Below, piece after piece: positions 1 through 7,954 of a stretch of 64,000 nt of DNA. The stretch lies in the NCBI GenBank assembly GCA_964576535.1, contig CAZNWB010000002.1, positions 1 to 64,000 of the forward strand, written 5' to 3'. The notes below the pieces were generated by a model. It was not told the DNA's origin and did not search any database. It was given only the letters and a program-made list of their open reading frames with translations. This stretch comes from 2-02-FULL-66-22 sp964576535 (lineage in GTDB: Bacteria; Methylomirabilota; Methylomirabilia; Methylomirabilales; 2-02-FULL-66-22). The first letter of the stretch is position 1, and each line of letters opens with the position of its first letter. The translations under genes and the position numbers were made by a program.

Positions 1-110
1 TCCATTGGAACCGGACCGCGGCGGCCCGCCTCCTCATGATCAGCTATAAGACCCTGCTCGCCAAAATTGCTGAATGCGGTCTGGCGATCTGGGCCGTCTT
101 CATTTGGTAA
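1..110 (+). CDS. C-terminal end of a sigma-54 response regulator (partial)
   Basis: Only the last 36 codons are in the window, read from base 3 to the TAA at 108-110. The translation begins HWNRTAAARLLMISYKTLL and continues KIAECGL, which is the typical Fis-type helix-turn-helix at the end of NtrC-family activators (W-N-R-x-A-A-x-x-L-x-I-S-Y-x-x-L-x-x-K-I). The family binds DNA through this helix and drives sigma-54 promoters. In XrtA loci a response regulator of this kind (PrsR type) usually sits beside a histidine kinase, so the upstream sequence may hold that pair. The final residues (AIWAVFIW) are unusually hydrophobic for this family. Which member it is cannot be told from this fragment. 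Confidence 0.75.
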   Translation, partial: HWNRTAAARLLMISYKTLLAKIAECGLAIWAVFIW

Positions 111-259
111 GATCACCACCCTTCTTCCAGCTCTCAGCAAGACTGGTACCAATTCCAGACTTCGTCCGAAATCCTTTCCCTGCAAGATTTATCTGACACT
201 TCCGAGTAATCATTCATTACTTCGTGACCCGCCCACACCTGAGGTATAACAGGGGGGCA
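111..259 (+). other. Intergenic spacer before the beta-barrel gene
   Basis: About 150 bases between the regulator tail and the beta-barrel gene. It is less GC-rich than the surrounding genes. I looked for a sigma-54 promoter (TGGCA, correctly spaced TTGC) and did not find one. A purine-rich stretch (AGGGGGG near 251-257) precedes the ATG at 260 and can act as a ribosome binding site. No RNA gene or terminator was recognised. Confidence 0.5.
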
Positions 260-1519
260 ATGAAGACCCACCACCCTGTCGCGCTACTCCTAGGGGTGGT
301 CCTAGCAGTGGCAGGAAGTGGCGTCGCCTGGGGTCAATCCATCATCTTCACGCCATCCCTTACTATAGGAGAGTCATACGACGATAATGTCTTCTTGAGC
401 TCCACCAACCGACAAAGTGATTTCGTGACCGCACTGACGCCGGGACTTCGTCTCGAGATCAAGGACTATCCGTGGTACGTATCCTTGGCTGGCTCAGCCC
501 GAGGCGAACTTTATGCCACCCAGTCCGAGCTCAATAATTTTGGCGACAATGCCTCAGGCAATATGTCCGTGGAATTTCGACCCACGCCATTGCTTACAGT
601 TTCGCTGACCGACACGCTCGCGAGGAGCCTCAATCCCTCGGATGTTAATCCGGCAGCAGGGCTTCCTATTTCCGGCAGATCGGTTTCTACAAATAATACC
701 GTTACTCCAGCGATGACCTATCAGATCAATCCCGTCACCCTTCTTGGCCTCCAGTACTCACTCACCTCGTTTCGATCCGATTCGCCAGGCGCACTGGATA
801 GCGACACCCAGGTTGCGGAATTCTCGGTGCAGCGCCAGTTCTCACCCCGAAACTCCGGGATCTTCCGCTACACCTTCAACCATTTCCAGGTGGAGGGCAA
901 TCCGGATCAGGATTCTCACTTCCCCAGGGTGGGCATCATCCACGCTTTCTCGCCGACCATACGGGTCTCCGCGGACGTTGGGCCCATCTTCCTCGAGAAC
1001 CCCGATGGTTCGTGGGAGGTGGCCGTGGGTGGGGGCGTCCGGTATGCACAGCAGTTCAGGCGAGGAACCCTTTCCATTGCTCTCGACCGAGCGCCCCAAC
1101 TCGCGGGGAATATCGGTCAAGCGGGCATCACCGACAGCCTCACCACGACCACTAACTTCCCACTCACCACTACGATGACCCTGGCACTGAATTCGGTCAT
1201 CAGCTACACCGAACCGTCACACACGAACCCGGACCTTCGGGTTCTCTCGAATGGGATCGCAATCAATTACCAGCCCCTCCGGTTGCTCTCCATGGACCTA
1301 CAGTTCAGCATGAGCGACAATCGGTCATCGGACGGGACCACGGACTTCCTGACTTACTCGGGGGGGGGGCAAGTCAAGTACCAGGTGTTCAAGTGGCTTT
1401 CGATCCAGGGGGGGTATAACTTCCAGCAGCAAGATGACAAAGCAGGGACCACCAACAATCTTCAGCACAACGTCTTCTTCCTGGGACTCACCGCGTCCGA
1501 CCAGTTCCGCGCCTACTGA
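260..1519 (+). CDS. Outer-membrane beta-barrel protein of the XrtA/EPS locus
   Basis: 419-residue protein. I chose the ATG at 260 because it gives a clean signal peptide (basic start, hydrophobic core at about residues 7-23, cleavage near AWGQ) and follows a purine-rich site; an upstream in-frame ATG at 224 would put 12 unlikely residues in front. The mature part is made of short alternating polar and hydrophobic strands with T/S/N-rich turns and ends in an aromatic residue (QFRAY), as outer-membrane barrels do. It resembles the uncharacterised beta-barrel proteins that accompany exosortase A loci and proteobacterial EPS operons. Likely role: outer-membrane conduit or accessory of EPS secretion, by context. 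A run of ten G bases at 1360-1369 lies in the coding sequence and could slip. Confidence 0.7.
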   Translation: MKTHHPVALLLGVVLAVAGSGVAWGQSIIFTPSLTIGESYDDNVFLSSTNRQSDFVTALTPGLRLEIKDYPWYVSLAGSARGELYATQSELNNFGDNASGNMSVEFRPTPLLTVSLTDTLARSLNPSDVNPAAGLPISGRSVSTNNTVTPAMTYQINPVTLLGLQYSLTSFRSDSPGALDSDTQVAEFSVQRQFSPRNSGIFRYTFNHFQVEGNPDQDSHFPRVGIIHAFSPTIRVSADVGPIFLENPDGSWEVAVGGGVRYAQQFRRGTLSIALDRAPQLAGNIGQAGITDSLTTTTNFPLTTTMTLALNSVISYTEPSHTNPDLRVLSNGIAINYQPLRLLSMDLQFSMSDNRSSDGTTDFLTYSGGGQVKYQVFKWLSIQGGYNFQQQDDKAGTTNNLQHNVFFLGLTASDQFRAY

Positions 1520-1874
1520 GCCTTCGCTCGCCAAAGTATGTAGCTTCCCGGCAGGTTGTGAAAAGGGTTACATTCCTTTCCCCTGACCGCGGCCTGTTTT
1601 GATCGAAATCTTGGAGGCACGGTAGGAAACCCCCTTCCCAATCTGTTACGCCCGCTACCCAAGCTGAGTAAATCCCCCTCCGTCGTTGCGCCCCGCCAGT
1701 GACCCAGACCTGCGACAGTCTGCAAGGACACTCAACGAAATCCTGCTGTTTTGTGAGCAACCTCAGTTCTTGACGAGTTGGCATCAGTCTTGCGCAGGTA
1801 TCATGCGTCTTGCCCCACATATATAGTCCGCCTTGCCCAGATATATGGCGCTGCTTCTGAGTGGAGGGTAAGCC
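1520..1874 (+). other. Regulatory intergenic region before the sigma-54 activator gene
   Basis: This 355-base gap has no convincing gene. It carries a sigma-54 type promoter at 1779-1793, described separately. Downstream of the predicted transcript start, the segment 1814-1848 can form an imperfect hairpin (CCACATATAT pairing with ATATATGG). The segment 1556-1580 (GAAAAGGG, CCTTTC) is weakly self-complementary but is not followed by a T run, so I do not call a terminator. A purine-rich GTGGAGGG at about 1860-1867 is the ribosome binding site of the next gene. Confidence 0.55.
1779..1793 (+). promoter_or_regulatory. Sigma-54 (RpoN) promoter
   Basis: TGGCAT at 1779-1784 and TTGC at 1790-1793 have the -24/-12 arrangement of sigma-54 promoters (TGGCAC, then TTGC starting 11 bases after the first T). 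Five of six -24 bases and all four core -12 bases match, and the spacing is exact. Transcription would start near 1804, leaving about a 70-base leader before the activator gene at 1875. The downstream gene itself encodes a sigma-54 activator, so autoregulation or control by the regulator at the left edge of the window is plausible. Confidence 0.65.
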
Positions 1875-3281
1875 ATGAAAGCCAGACCCGTGCTCGTGGT
1901 GGAATCCGAGCCACTCATGCAGCGTCACCTCAGCAGCCTCCTCCAACAATTGGGGTATACACCCGTGGTTGTCAGCTCTGTGGACGAGGCTCTCGCCGCC
2001 CTGTCCCAGACCCGATTCCTCTTCAGCACGGTGGGTATGGAACTCAACGGGGCCGATGGGATTGACTTCCTCCGCGAGCTAAAAATTCAGGGGGGAGATC
2101 CGAACCCCATCATCATGCTCTTCGATCCCCTCAACGTCGGACGGGTCGCCGAGGCCACCACCCTTGGGGTGGACGACTTTATCCAAAAGCCCTTTAAACG
2201 GGAAGAATTGGAAAACACCATCAAGGAGGTCTGCTCTCGGTCGCACCGCGTTTGGGCGCAGCCTCCCGCTGATGATCCCATTGCCAGGCTCGAGCAGCAA
2301 GTCGCCCTCTGCCGCAGTCCCAGGATGCGCGAGGTCTGGAAGGTCATCGAGCAGGCCGCCCACGTGGACATTACCGTCCTCATCGGGGGGGAGACGGGGA
2401 CGGGAAAGGATCTCGTGGCCCGGGCGATCCACCACCTGTCGACCCGGAAGGGCCGACCGTTCGTAAAGGTCAACTGCGCCGCAGTTCCGCGAGAGCTCCT
2501 AGAGAGCGAGCTGTTCGGCCACGAGCGTGGGGCCTTTACCGGAGCGCACCAGTTGAAGGTGGGGAAGTTCGAATCGGCGAACCACGGGACCATTTTTCTG
2601 GACGAGATCGGAGACCTCCATCCCGCGCTCCAGGGTAAGCTGCTCCACGTGCTGCAGGACGGGGAGTTCTCGCGGGTCGGTGGGAAGTCCACGATCAAGG
2701 TGGATGTCCGGATCCTCGCGGCCACAAACCAAGACCTGGAAAGCGCCGTGGCCGCCGGCCAGTTCCGAGAAGACCTCTATTACCGTCTCAACGTCATACA
2801 GATCATCGTCCCTCCCCTCCGCGAGCGGCCTGAGGAGATTCCCCTCTTGGTTAACTATTTCGCCCAGCGGTACTCCAGGCTCTTCAATCGCGAGGGGTTT
2901 ACTGTGCCCACGAAGGTGATGGAGCGCTTGGTCCAGCAGAGCTACCCGGGCAATGTCCGCCAGTTGGAGAACATCGTGAAGCGCATGATCGTTCTGAACG
3001 ATCCCCTCCTCAGCACGACCACACTCCCTGGGGCGAACGCGGGCGACGACGGGAACGGCACCGCGGACCCGCCCAAGCCCCGTGCACTCTCCCTCAAGGA
3101 GATTTCCCGCCACGCTGCCCTCACGGCAGAGCGAGAGGCCATCTCGAAGATGCTTGAGCAGACCCGCTGGAATCGCGTGAAGGCTGCAAAGCTCCTGAAT
3201 ATCAGCTACCGGGCTCTCCTCTACAAGATCAAAGATGTCGGTCTTCAGCCCGAGCGACCTGCCTTCCGACCCGGCCTCTGA
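1875..3281 (+). CDS. Sigma-54 activator, NtrC family, with degenerate receiver domain
   Basis: 468 residues: receiver-like domain (about 1-122), AAA+ sigma-54 interaction domain (about 142-372) and C-terminal Fis helix-turn-helix (about 431-453, RWNRVKAAKLLNISYRALLY). Walker A is GGETGTGKD (171-179), the sigma-54 contact loop GAFTGA is at 219-224 and Walker B is FLDEIGD (241-247). The receiver lacks key residues: the phosphoacceptor position 54 is Gly (STVGMELNGADG), the acidic pair is E10/S11, and the usual Thr/Ser after the fourth strand is Phe83; only Lys105 (FIQKPF) remains. It is probably regulated other than by phosphorylation. It sits between the barrel and export genes behind its own sigma-54 promoter, as expected for the transcriptional activator of an XrtA/EPS locus. 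Start: ATG after GTGGAGGG. Confidence 0.9.
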   Translation: MKARPVLVVESEPLMQRHLSSLLQQLGYTPVVVSSVDEALAALSQTRFLFSTVGMELNGADGIDFLRELKIQGGDPNPIIMLFDPLNVGRVAEATTLGVDDFIQKPFKREELENTIKEVCSRSHRVWAQPPADDPIARLEQQVALCRSPRMREVWKVIEQAAHVDITVLIGGETGTGKDLVARAIHHLSTRKGRPFVKVNCAAVPRELLESELFGHERGAFTGAHQLKVGKFESANHGTIFLDEIGDLHPALQGKLLHVLQDGEFSRVGGKSTIKVDVRILAATNQDLESAVAAGQFREDLYYRLNVIQIIVPPLRERPEEIPLLVNYFAQRYSRLFNREGFTVPTKVMERLVQQSYPGNVRQLENIVKRMIVLNDPLLSTTTLPGANAGDDGNGTADPPKPRALSLKEISRHAALTAEREAISKMLEQTRWNRVKAAKLLNISYRALLYKIKDVGLQPERPAFRPGL

Positions 3282-3314
3282 TATGTGCGCCGGCCTGGCG
3301 GCCAAGGAGGGATC

Positions 3315-4253
3315 ATGACAACCCAGCTACGTCGAACAAGGCGGCTAATGGGCGTGCTGCTGGCAGGGAGCTTGCTCGGCCTCACGGGTCCGGCGACTGC
3401 CCAGCAGGCGCTCTCAGTGGACATTGCAAAGGGACGCCTGTCCTGGGCTGCGGGTGCGGGGGGTGGAAAAGTCGAAGAATACCGCGTGAAGTGCGGCATC
3501 GAGCCCGGAGTGTACACGCTCCCGGTGGTGAAGGTGCTCCCCCCGGCGACGGGAACGCCAATCAAGAGCGCAGTCCCTGCTCCTGGCAAATACTTCTGCG
3601 TGGTCACAGCCGCCAACGAGCACGGGGAGTCCGATCCCTCCAACGAAGTCGCTGTCCTTTTGACCGCCACCACTTCCGAACCAGTGCAACCTCCCGAAGC
3701 GGCTAGGCTGCCTTCAGGCGGAAACCACCTCGCCGAACTCGGAGAGTACAAAATCGGGCCGGAAGACGTCCTCCAGATCTCCGTCTGGAAGAATGAGCTA
3801 CTAACCCGGCTCGTGACCGTACGGCCGGACGGGAAAATCTCGCTGCCCCTAGTGAATGACGTGCAGGCAGCCGGCCTTACCCCCCTAGAGCTCCGGGACG
3901 CGCTAGCCAAGAAGCTGACAGATTACATGCCGGCCCCGGAGGTTGCGGTCATTGTCACGGAAGTCCGGAGTTTGAAGGTTTCCGTGATCGGGGAAGTCGT
4001 CCGACCGGGCCGCTACGAGCTGAAAAGCCACCACACGGTGCTAGATGTCCTCTCGCTGGCAGGGGGGCTTACCCCGTTCGCCGCCCGTTCGCGGATCGTC
4101 ATTCTCCGTCTTAACGGGAACACAATGCAGCAGATTCCATTCAACTACAGCAAGCTCGGTTCGGGAGGACTTCTGGACAAGATCCTCAACTTCGGGGGTG
4201 GAGAACAAGAAAACCTCTATCTTCGTCCGGGTGACATCGTCCTGGTGCCGTAA
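3315..4253 (+). CDS. Polysaccharide export protein (Wza/EpsE-like) with N-terminal Fn3-like domain
   Basis: 312 residues from the ATG at 3315, which has an AAGGAGG site at 3304-3310; the in-frame ATG at 3285 lacks one. Residues 1-30 are a signal peptide ending near ATAQQA; there is no lipobox cysteine, so it is not a lipoprotein. Residues about 32-122 resemble a fibronectin type III module (EYRVKC, KYFCVVTAANEHGESDPSNE). Residues about 145-312 are the polysaccharide export plus SLBB region (YKIGPEDVLQISVWKNE, VRPDGKISLPL, VIGEVVRPGRYEL, LSLAGGLTPFA, LRPGDIVLVP). The family forms the periplasmic/outer-membrane part of the EPS exporter together with the chain-length protein encoded next. The Fn3-like extension is not part of the usual Wza fold. 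Confidence 0.88.
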   Translation: MTTQLRRTRRLMGVLLAGSLLGLTGPATAQQALSVDIAKGRLSWAAGAGGGKVEEYRVKCGIEPGVYTLPVVKVLPPATGTPIKSAVPAPGKYFCVVTAANEHGESDPSNEVAVLLTATTSEPVQPPEAARLPSGGNHLAELGEYKIGPEDVLQISVWKNELLTRLVTVRPDGKISLPLVNDVQAAGLTPLELRDALAKKLTDYMPAPEVAVIVTEVRSLKVSVIGEVVRPGRYELKSHHTVLDVLSLAGGLTPFAARSRIVILRLNGNTMQQIPFNYSKLGSGGLLDKILNFGGGEQENLYLRPGDIVLVP

Positions 4254-4281
4254 AGGGCATGAGCCACGGGAGCACCGATTA

Positions 4282-5883
4282 ATGCCTGACGAGGCACGGA
4301 AGGGATCCGCGCTTGATCTGGCCTGGGCAGTGTGGAGTCGCCGGAAGTGGTTAGCGATCCTAGTTTTCGCCGCTCCGTTTTCGGCGTCGGTCGGCACGGT
4401 GACATCCCTACCAAACGTTTACCAGTCCACAGCCACTGTGCTCGTACAGAGCCAGCAGGTGCCCGTAGAATTTGTCAGACCCACTGTCACTGGGGCTCTT
4501 GAAACCCGGTTGCAGACCATCAGCCAGGAGATACTAAGCCGCTCGCGTCTGGGCGACCTGATTACCCTCTTCGGTCTCTATCCACAGTTGAGAGAACGTG
4601 CTTCCCCGGAGGCGGTCATCGAACGGATGCGGCGTGACATCGAGGTGAAGCTGAAGGGGGTCCCGGGGGTTGAGCGGGATCGCGCCACCATTGCCTTCAC
4701 CATCAGCTATCAGGGTAGCGACCCGCAGACGCTGGCCGTGGTCACCAACACCTTGGCTTCGTACTATATCGAAGAGAACATGAAGGCTCGCGAGCGGCAG
4801 GCCACCGGGACGTCCGAGTTCCTCAGGGCGCAGCTCGATGAGACTAAGAAACGACTTGAAGTCCTGGAGCGTCACGTTAGCGAGTTCAAGCGCCGCTACC
4901 TTGGGGAACTCCCCCAGCAACTGGACGCGAACCTGGCTACGCTGGAGCGGCTCAATGCGCAACTCCGTCTCAACAGCGAAAACCAGACCCGTGCCAAAGA
5001 GCGACGGCATGAGCTGGTCAATCTACTGGAGTCACTGGCTTACCGAGAGCCAGTGACACGTGTGAATCCCACATCGGCGCGGCCCGAAAGCACCTCCGCG
5101 CACCTTGCCAGGCTCAGACGGGAGCTGACGGAGCTTCGCACCCGCTTCAGCGATAAGTATCCAGACGTGCTCCAGGTGAAGGCGGAGATTGCCGCCCTCG
5201 AGCGCCAGTTGGCGGAAACAAAGAGCGACGGCACGGCCATGGAAAAAGAGCCGATTGCCTCAGCTGACCCCTACGTTTCTCAGCTCCAACAGACCCTGAG
5301 GACGTTGGATGCAGATATCAAAGTCCTCAAAGAAGAGGAGACGGGGGTCCGGACTGCCATCGCCACCTACCAGGCACGGGTAGAGAACACCCCGCGGCGA
5401 GACCAGGAGTTCCAAGAGCTTTCTCGCGACTACGATTCGACTAGGGACCATTACCGCGTGTTGCTGAGGCGATACGAGGAAGCCCAACTCGCGGAGAACT
5501 TGGAGCAGCGCCAGAAGGGGGAGCAGTTCCGGGTCCTGGAGCCGGCGATCCCTTCCAATGTGCCTTCAGCGCCCAACCGCCTGCGTCTTATCCTCATGGG
5601 CCTGATGCTGTCGGTCGGGCTGGCTGCGGGCGCAGTAGTTTTGGCCGAGAAGCTCGACACTTCCTTCCACTCGGTCGACGACCTCCGGGCGTTCAGCACG
5701 GTGCCGGTGCTTGTCAGTATCCCGCGGATTATCACCGAAACTGACCTCCGCCGCCGGCGGTGGCGCACCCGGCTGGCCGCCAGCGCGGCGCTGCTTGGTC
5801 TCGTCCTGATCATGGGAGTTGCGTACTTCCTCGCCAGCGGGAACGAGCGCTTGGTCTCGCTGCTGGGGCGGAGCAGCTCCTGA
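4282..5883 (+). CDS. Polysaccharide chain-length determinant (Wzz/GumC-like, XrtA type)
   Basis: 533 residues from the ATG at 4282; a much longer open frame from 4045 overlaps the export gene and is not used. Two inner-membrane segments flank a large periplasmic part: the first at about residues 24-44 (WLAILVFAAPFSASVGTV), the second near 435-460 (LILMGLMLSVGLAAGAVVL), with a third hydrophobic segment at the very end. The middle (about 160-400) is rich in heptad-like Glu/Arg/Leu and is predicted coiled coil. The region EFQELSRDYDSTRDHYRVLL is the GNVR-type element before the second helix. The protein has no kinase domain; the cytoplasmic tyrosine kinase is encoded separately at 6872. Role: sets EPS chain length and bridges the inner membrane to the export protein. 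Confidence 0.88.
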   Translation: MPDEARKGSALDLAWAVWSRRKWLAILVFAAPFSASVGTVTSLPNVYQSTATVLVQSQQVPVEFVRPTVTGALETRLQTISQEILSRSRLGDLITLFGLYPQLRERASPEAVIERMRRDIEVKLKGVPGVERDRATIAFTISYQGSDPQTLAVVTNTLASYYIEENMKARERQATGTSEFLRAQLDETKKRLEVLERHVSEFKRRYLGELPQQLDANLATLERLNAQLRLNSENQTRAKERRHELVNLLESLAYREPVTRVNPTSARPESTSAHLARLRRELTELRTRFSDKYPDVLQVKAEIAALERQLAETKSDGTAMEKEPIASADPYVSQLQQTLRTLDADIKVLKEEETGVRTAIATYQARVENTPRRDQEFQELSRDYDSTRDHYRVLLRRYEEAQLAENLEQRQKGEQFRVLEPAIPSNVPSAPNRLRLILMGLMLSVGLAAGAVVLAEKLDTSFHSVDDLRAFSTVPVLVSIPRIITETDLRRRRWRTRLAASAALLGLVLIMGVAYFLASGNERLVSLLGRSSS

Positions 5884-5894
5884 GGGAGCCCCGG

Positions 5895-6875
5895 ATGTAC
5901 CTGACCTTCTACGGACTCTCCGAAAAGCCCTTCAACGCGACCCCGGACCCGAAGTTCCTGTACATGACCCCGGGGCATCGGGAGGCGCTCGCGCAGCTCC
6001 TGTATGGGGTCCAGGAGCAGAAAGGCTTCATCGTCCTGACCGGTCAGGTCGGCACGGGGAAGACCACGCTGCTCCACGCCCTTCGCCAGCGGCTCAACGG
6101 ACAGACGGCGGTCTCCTTCGTGTTCAATTCGACTCTTCCGTTCGACGGCATTCTCGAATATATCCTCGAAGACTTCGGCATCCGAAAAGGCGAAGAGTCT
6201 CGTGCCCAGCGCCTCATCACCTTGAACAACTTCCTCATCGAGCGTCGACGGCTCGGCCAAAACACCGTGCTGATGCTGGACGAGGCCCAGAATCTGGACG
6301 CCTCCACCCTGGAGCAGATCCGGCTGCTCTCGAACTTCGAGACTCCAACGGACAAGCTTCTTCAGATCCTGCTCGTCGGCCAGCCGGAGCTCAAGGCCAA
6401 GCTTCAGCTCCCTCAACTCCACCAGCTCAAGCAGCGGGTCGGGCTGCGCTGCCAGATCCCGCCTCTGACCGCGGAAGAAACCCGTCAGTACATGCGGAGC
6501 CGGTTGCGCGTGGCGGGAGCTCGCGACCTGGGTCTGTTTACCGACCCGGCGGTGGACCGGATCACGGAATATTCAGGTGGGATTCCGCGGCTCGTCAACA
6601 TCCTCTCCGATCACTGCCTCCTCTTCGGGTACGCCGACCAAAAACGCCGGATCGACCGACGCATCGTCGATCAGGCAATCGAGTACTTGGAGGAGGGGAC
6701 GCCGCCACGGCGCCGGGTCAGGCGACTTCGTGGCTTGAAGGTGCGGGTCCTTGCGCGGTGGGGCCTCTGGGCCCTGGCCGTGGCCCTCGCCAGCGCCGTT
6801 GTGGGCCTCGCCCTGCGGTTCGACACGGCTGTGCTCGACCTCGTGCAGTCAATACGCTCCCTGGTGGTTCGATGA
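5895..6875 (+). CDS. ExeA-like AAA ATPase of the XrtA/PEP-CTERM locus
   Basis: 326 residues, ATG at 5895, 11 bases after the chain-length gene. It begins YLTFYGLSEKPFNATPDPKF, the hallmark start of ExeA/GspA-like ATPases. Walker A is GQVGTGKTT (50-58) and Walker B is VLMLDEAQNL (about 125-134). A hydrophobic C-terminal helix (about 285-305, WGLWALAVALASAVVGLAL) should anchor it in the inner membrane, but the peptidoglycan-binding domain of true ExeA is absent. This short form regularly accompanies exosortase A genes; its substrate is unknown. The stop codon overlaps the start of the tyrosine kinase gene (ATGA at 6872-6875), implying translational coupling. Confidence 0.88.
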   Translation: MYLTFYGLSEKPFNATPDPKFLYMTPGHREALAQLLYGVQEQKGFIVLTGQVGTGKTTLLHALRQRLNGQTAVSFVFNSTLPFDGILEYILEDFGIRKGEESRAQRLITLNNFLIERRRLGQNTVLMLDEAQNLDASTLEQIRLLSNFETPTDKLLQILLVGQPELKAKLQLPQLHQLKQRVGLRCQIPPLTAEETRQYMRSRLRVAGARDLGLFTDPAVDRITEYSGGIPRLVNILSDHCLLFGYADQKRRIDRRIVDQAIEYLEEGTPPRRRVRRLRGLKVRVLARWGLWALAVALASAVVGLALRFDTAVLDLVQSIRSLVVR

Positions 6876-7816
6876 GCAAGTTCTTCAAAGCGCTCGAACA
6901 AGCGGAGCAAGAACGAGCCCTCCGCCACGAGACCCGCGGACCGGCCCTTGTCGACGGTGGCGGGGCTCTGCAAACGGAGACCGTCGAGCAACACGGAGCG
7001 CAGCCAGCCCGAGAAGTCTCTCCGGAGGCTTCCGAGCGGGTGGAGGAGCATCTGGTAAGCCTCCTCGCGCCAACCTCCTTCGAGGCCGAGCAGTACCGGG
7101 CGCTCCGCCACCTGGTCGAACAACTGCACAAATCGGCCGACCTCTCGGTTGTGGCCGTCTCTAGCCCAGGGGGCGGTGATGGAAAGACCACCACGGCCAT
7201 CAATCTTGCGGGGGCGCTGGCTCAGGCCCCCGGGGGGCGCGTGCTCTTGGTGGACATTGATCTACGCGGGTCCTCTCTGGCGAACCAATTGGGGCTCGAC
7301 CGGCCGGCCGATCGGGGGTTGGTGGAAGCGATCCTGGATCCCGGCCTCTCCCTGAAGGCTGTGGTCCAGCATTGTCCTCCCTTTAACCTGTTCATCGTGC
7401 CGGCAGGCCATCTCCCCTCGGCGCCCTACGAGATACTAAAGTCTCCACGGCTCGGAGAGCTCCTTCAGGAGGCGCGCAAGGCCTACGATTTCGTCGTGCT
7501 CGACACTCCGCCTTTGGTCTCAGTACCGGACTGCCGAGTCATCGGGAAGTGGGTGGACGGCTTTCTGATGGTCGTCGGAGCCCACAAGACGCCCCGAAAA
7601 CTCCTCGAGGAAGCGTTGAATATGATGGATCCAGGTAAGATCGTTGGCCTCATCTTCAACGGCGACGATCGCCCGCTCCCCGGGTACTACTACGCCGCTC
7701 GCCGATCCTCGAATGGGACCCGGGCCGAGAGGGTGGAACGGGCAGTGAGAACGGCCAGCCGCTCCGTGAGAGGTCGGTTTAGCCGGTTGAGGATACGCCG
7801 CTCGTCCGAACGGTAA
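6872..7816 (+). CDS. Tyrosine autokinase of the EPS system (CpsD/BY-kinase type)
   Basis: 314 residues. Bacterial tyrosine kinases are ParA/MinD-like P-loop proteins that work with a Wzz-type partner to control polymer length. Walker A is SSPGGGDGKTTTA (97-109), Walker A' is VLLVDIDLRG (124-133) and Walker B is FVVLDTPP (207-214). A C-terminal Tyr cluster (GYYYA, 271-275) is the likely autophosphorylation site, followed by a basic tail. The first 60 residues (KFFKALEQAEQE) match the N-terminal region of XrtA-associated tyrosine kinases. It starts inside the stop codon of the ATPase gene. The membrane activator should be the chain-length protein at 4282, and the low-molecular-weight phosphatase at 45435 could reverse its phosphorylation. 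Confidence 0.9.
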   Translation: MSKFFKALEQAEQERALRHETRGPALVDGGGALQTETVEQHGAQPAREVSPEASERVEEHLVSLLAPTSFEAEQYRALRHLVEQLHKSADLSVVAVSSPGGGDGKTTTAINLAGALAQAPGGRVLLVDIDLRGSSLANQLGLDRPADRGLVEAILDPGLSLKAVVQHCPPFNLFIVPAGHLPSAPYEILKSPRLGELLQEARKAYDFVVLDTPPLVSVPDCRVIGKWVDGFLMVVGAHKTPRKLLEEALNMMDPGKIVGLIFNGDDRPLPGYYYAARRSSNGTRAERVERAVRTASRSVRGRFSRLRIRRSSER

Positions 7817-7904
7817 CGTAAGGTCACAGGCCAGCAGCCTGGACCGCCGGGCAGTCTCCCCGCCATGGCTGGCGGCTTTCGGGTGGGGAAGGAAGCAAAA
7901 AGCA

Positions 7905-7954
7905 TTGGTTCGGCTCCAGAAGAGAGTCGGAAACCAAAGGGGGCGAAGCCTTGC
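7905..7954 (+). repeat. Leader element copy A (ops-like candidate) before the NusG-like gene
   Basis: TTGGTT (7905-7910) and AACCAA (7932-7937) form a six-pair stem with a CGGCTC-containing loop, followed at once by AGGGGGCGAAGCC and the TTG start codon. The same arrangement occurs at 14267-14315: both arms and the 3' part are identical, while the loop and the flanks differ. GGGGCGAAGCCTT can itself fold as a small hairpin with a GAA loop. It looks like the RfaH-recruiting ops site (GGCGGTAGC) in composition and shape. A direct regulatory link to the NusG-like protein encoded here is inference. Confidence 0.55.

Noticed and set aside
5819..6871. Long N-terminal extension of the tyrosine kinase frame
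   Set aside because: This part is an out-of-frame shadow of the AAA ATPase gene; the kinase starts at 6872, where family similarity begins.
7905..7954. Leader element as a c-di-GMP (GEMM-I) riboswitch
   Set aside because: The GGGGGCGAAGCC part recalls the GEMM-I core, but the conserved purine-rich joining segments and receptor/tetraloop helices are absent and the element is too short.
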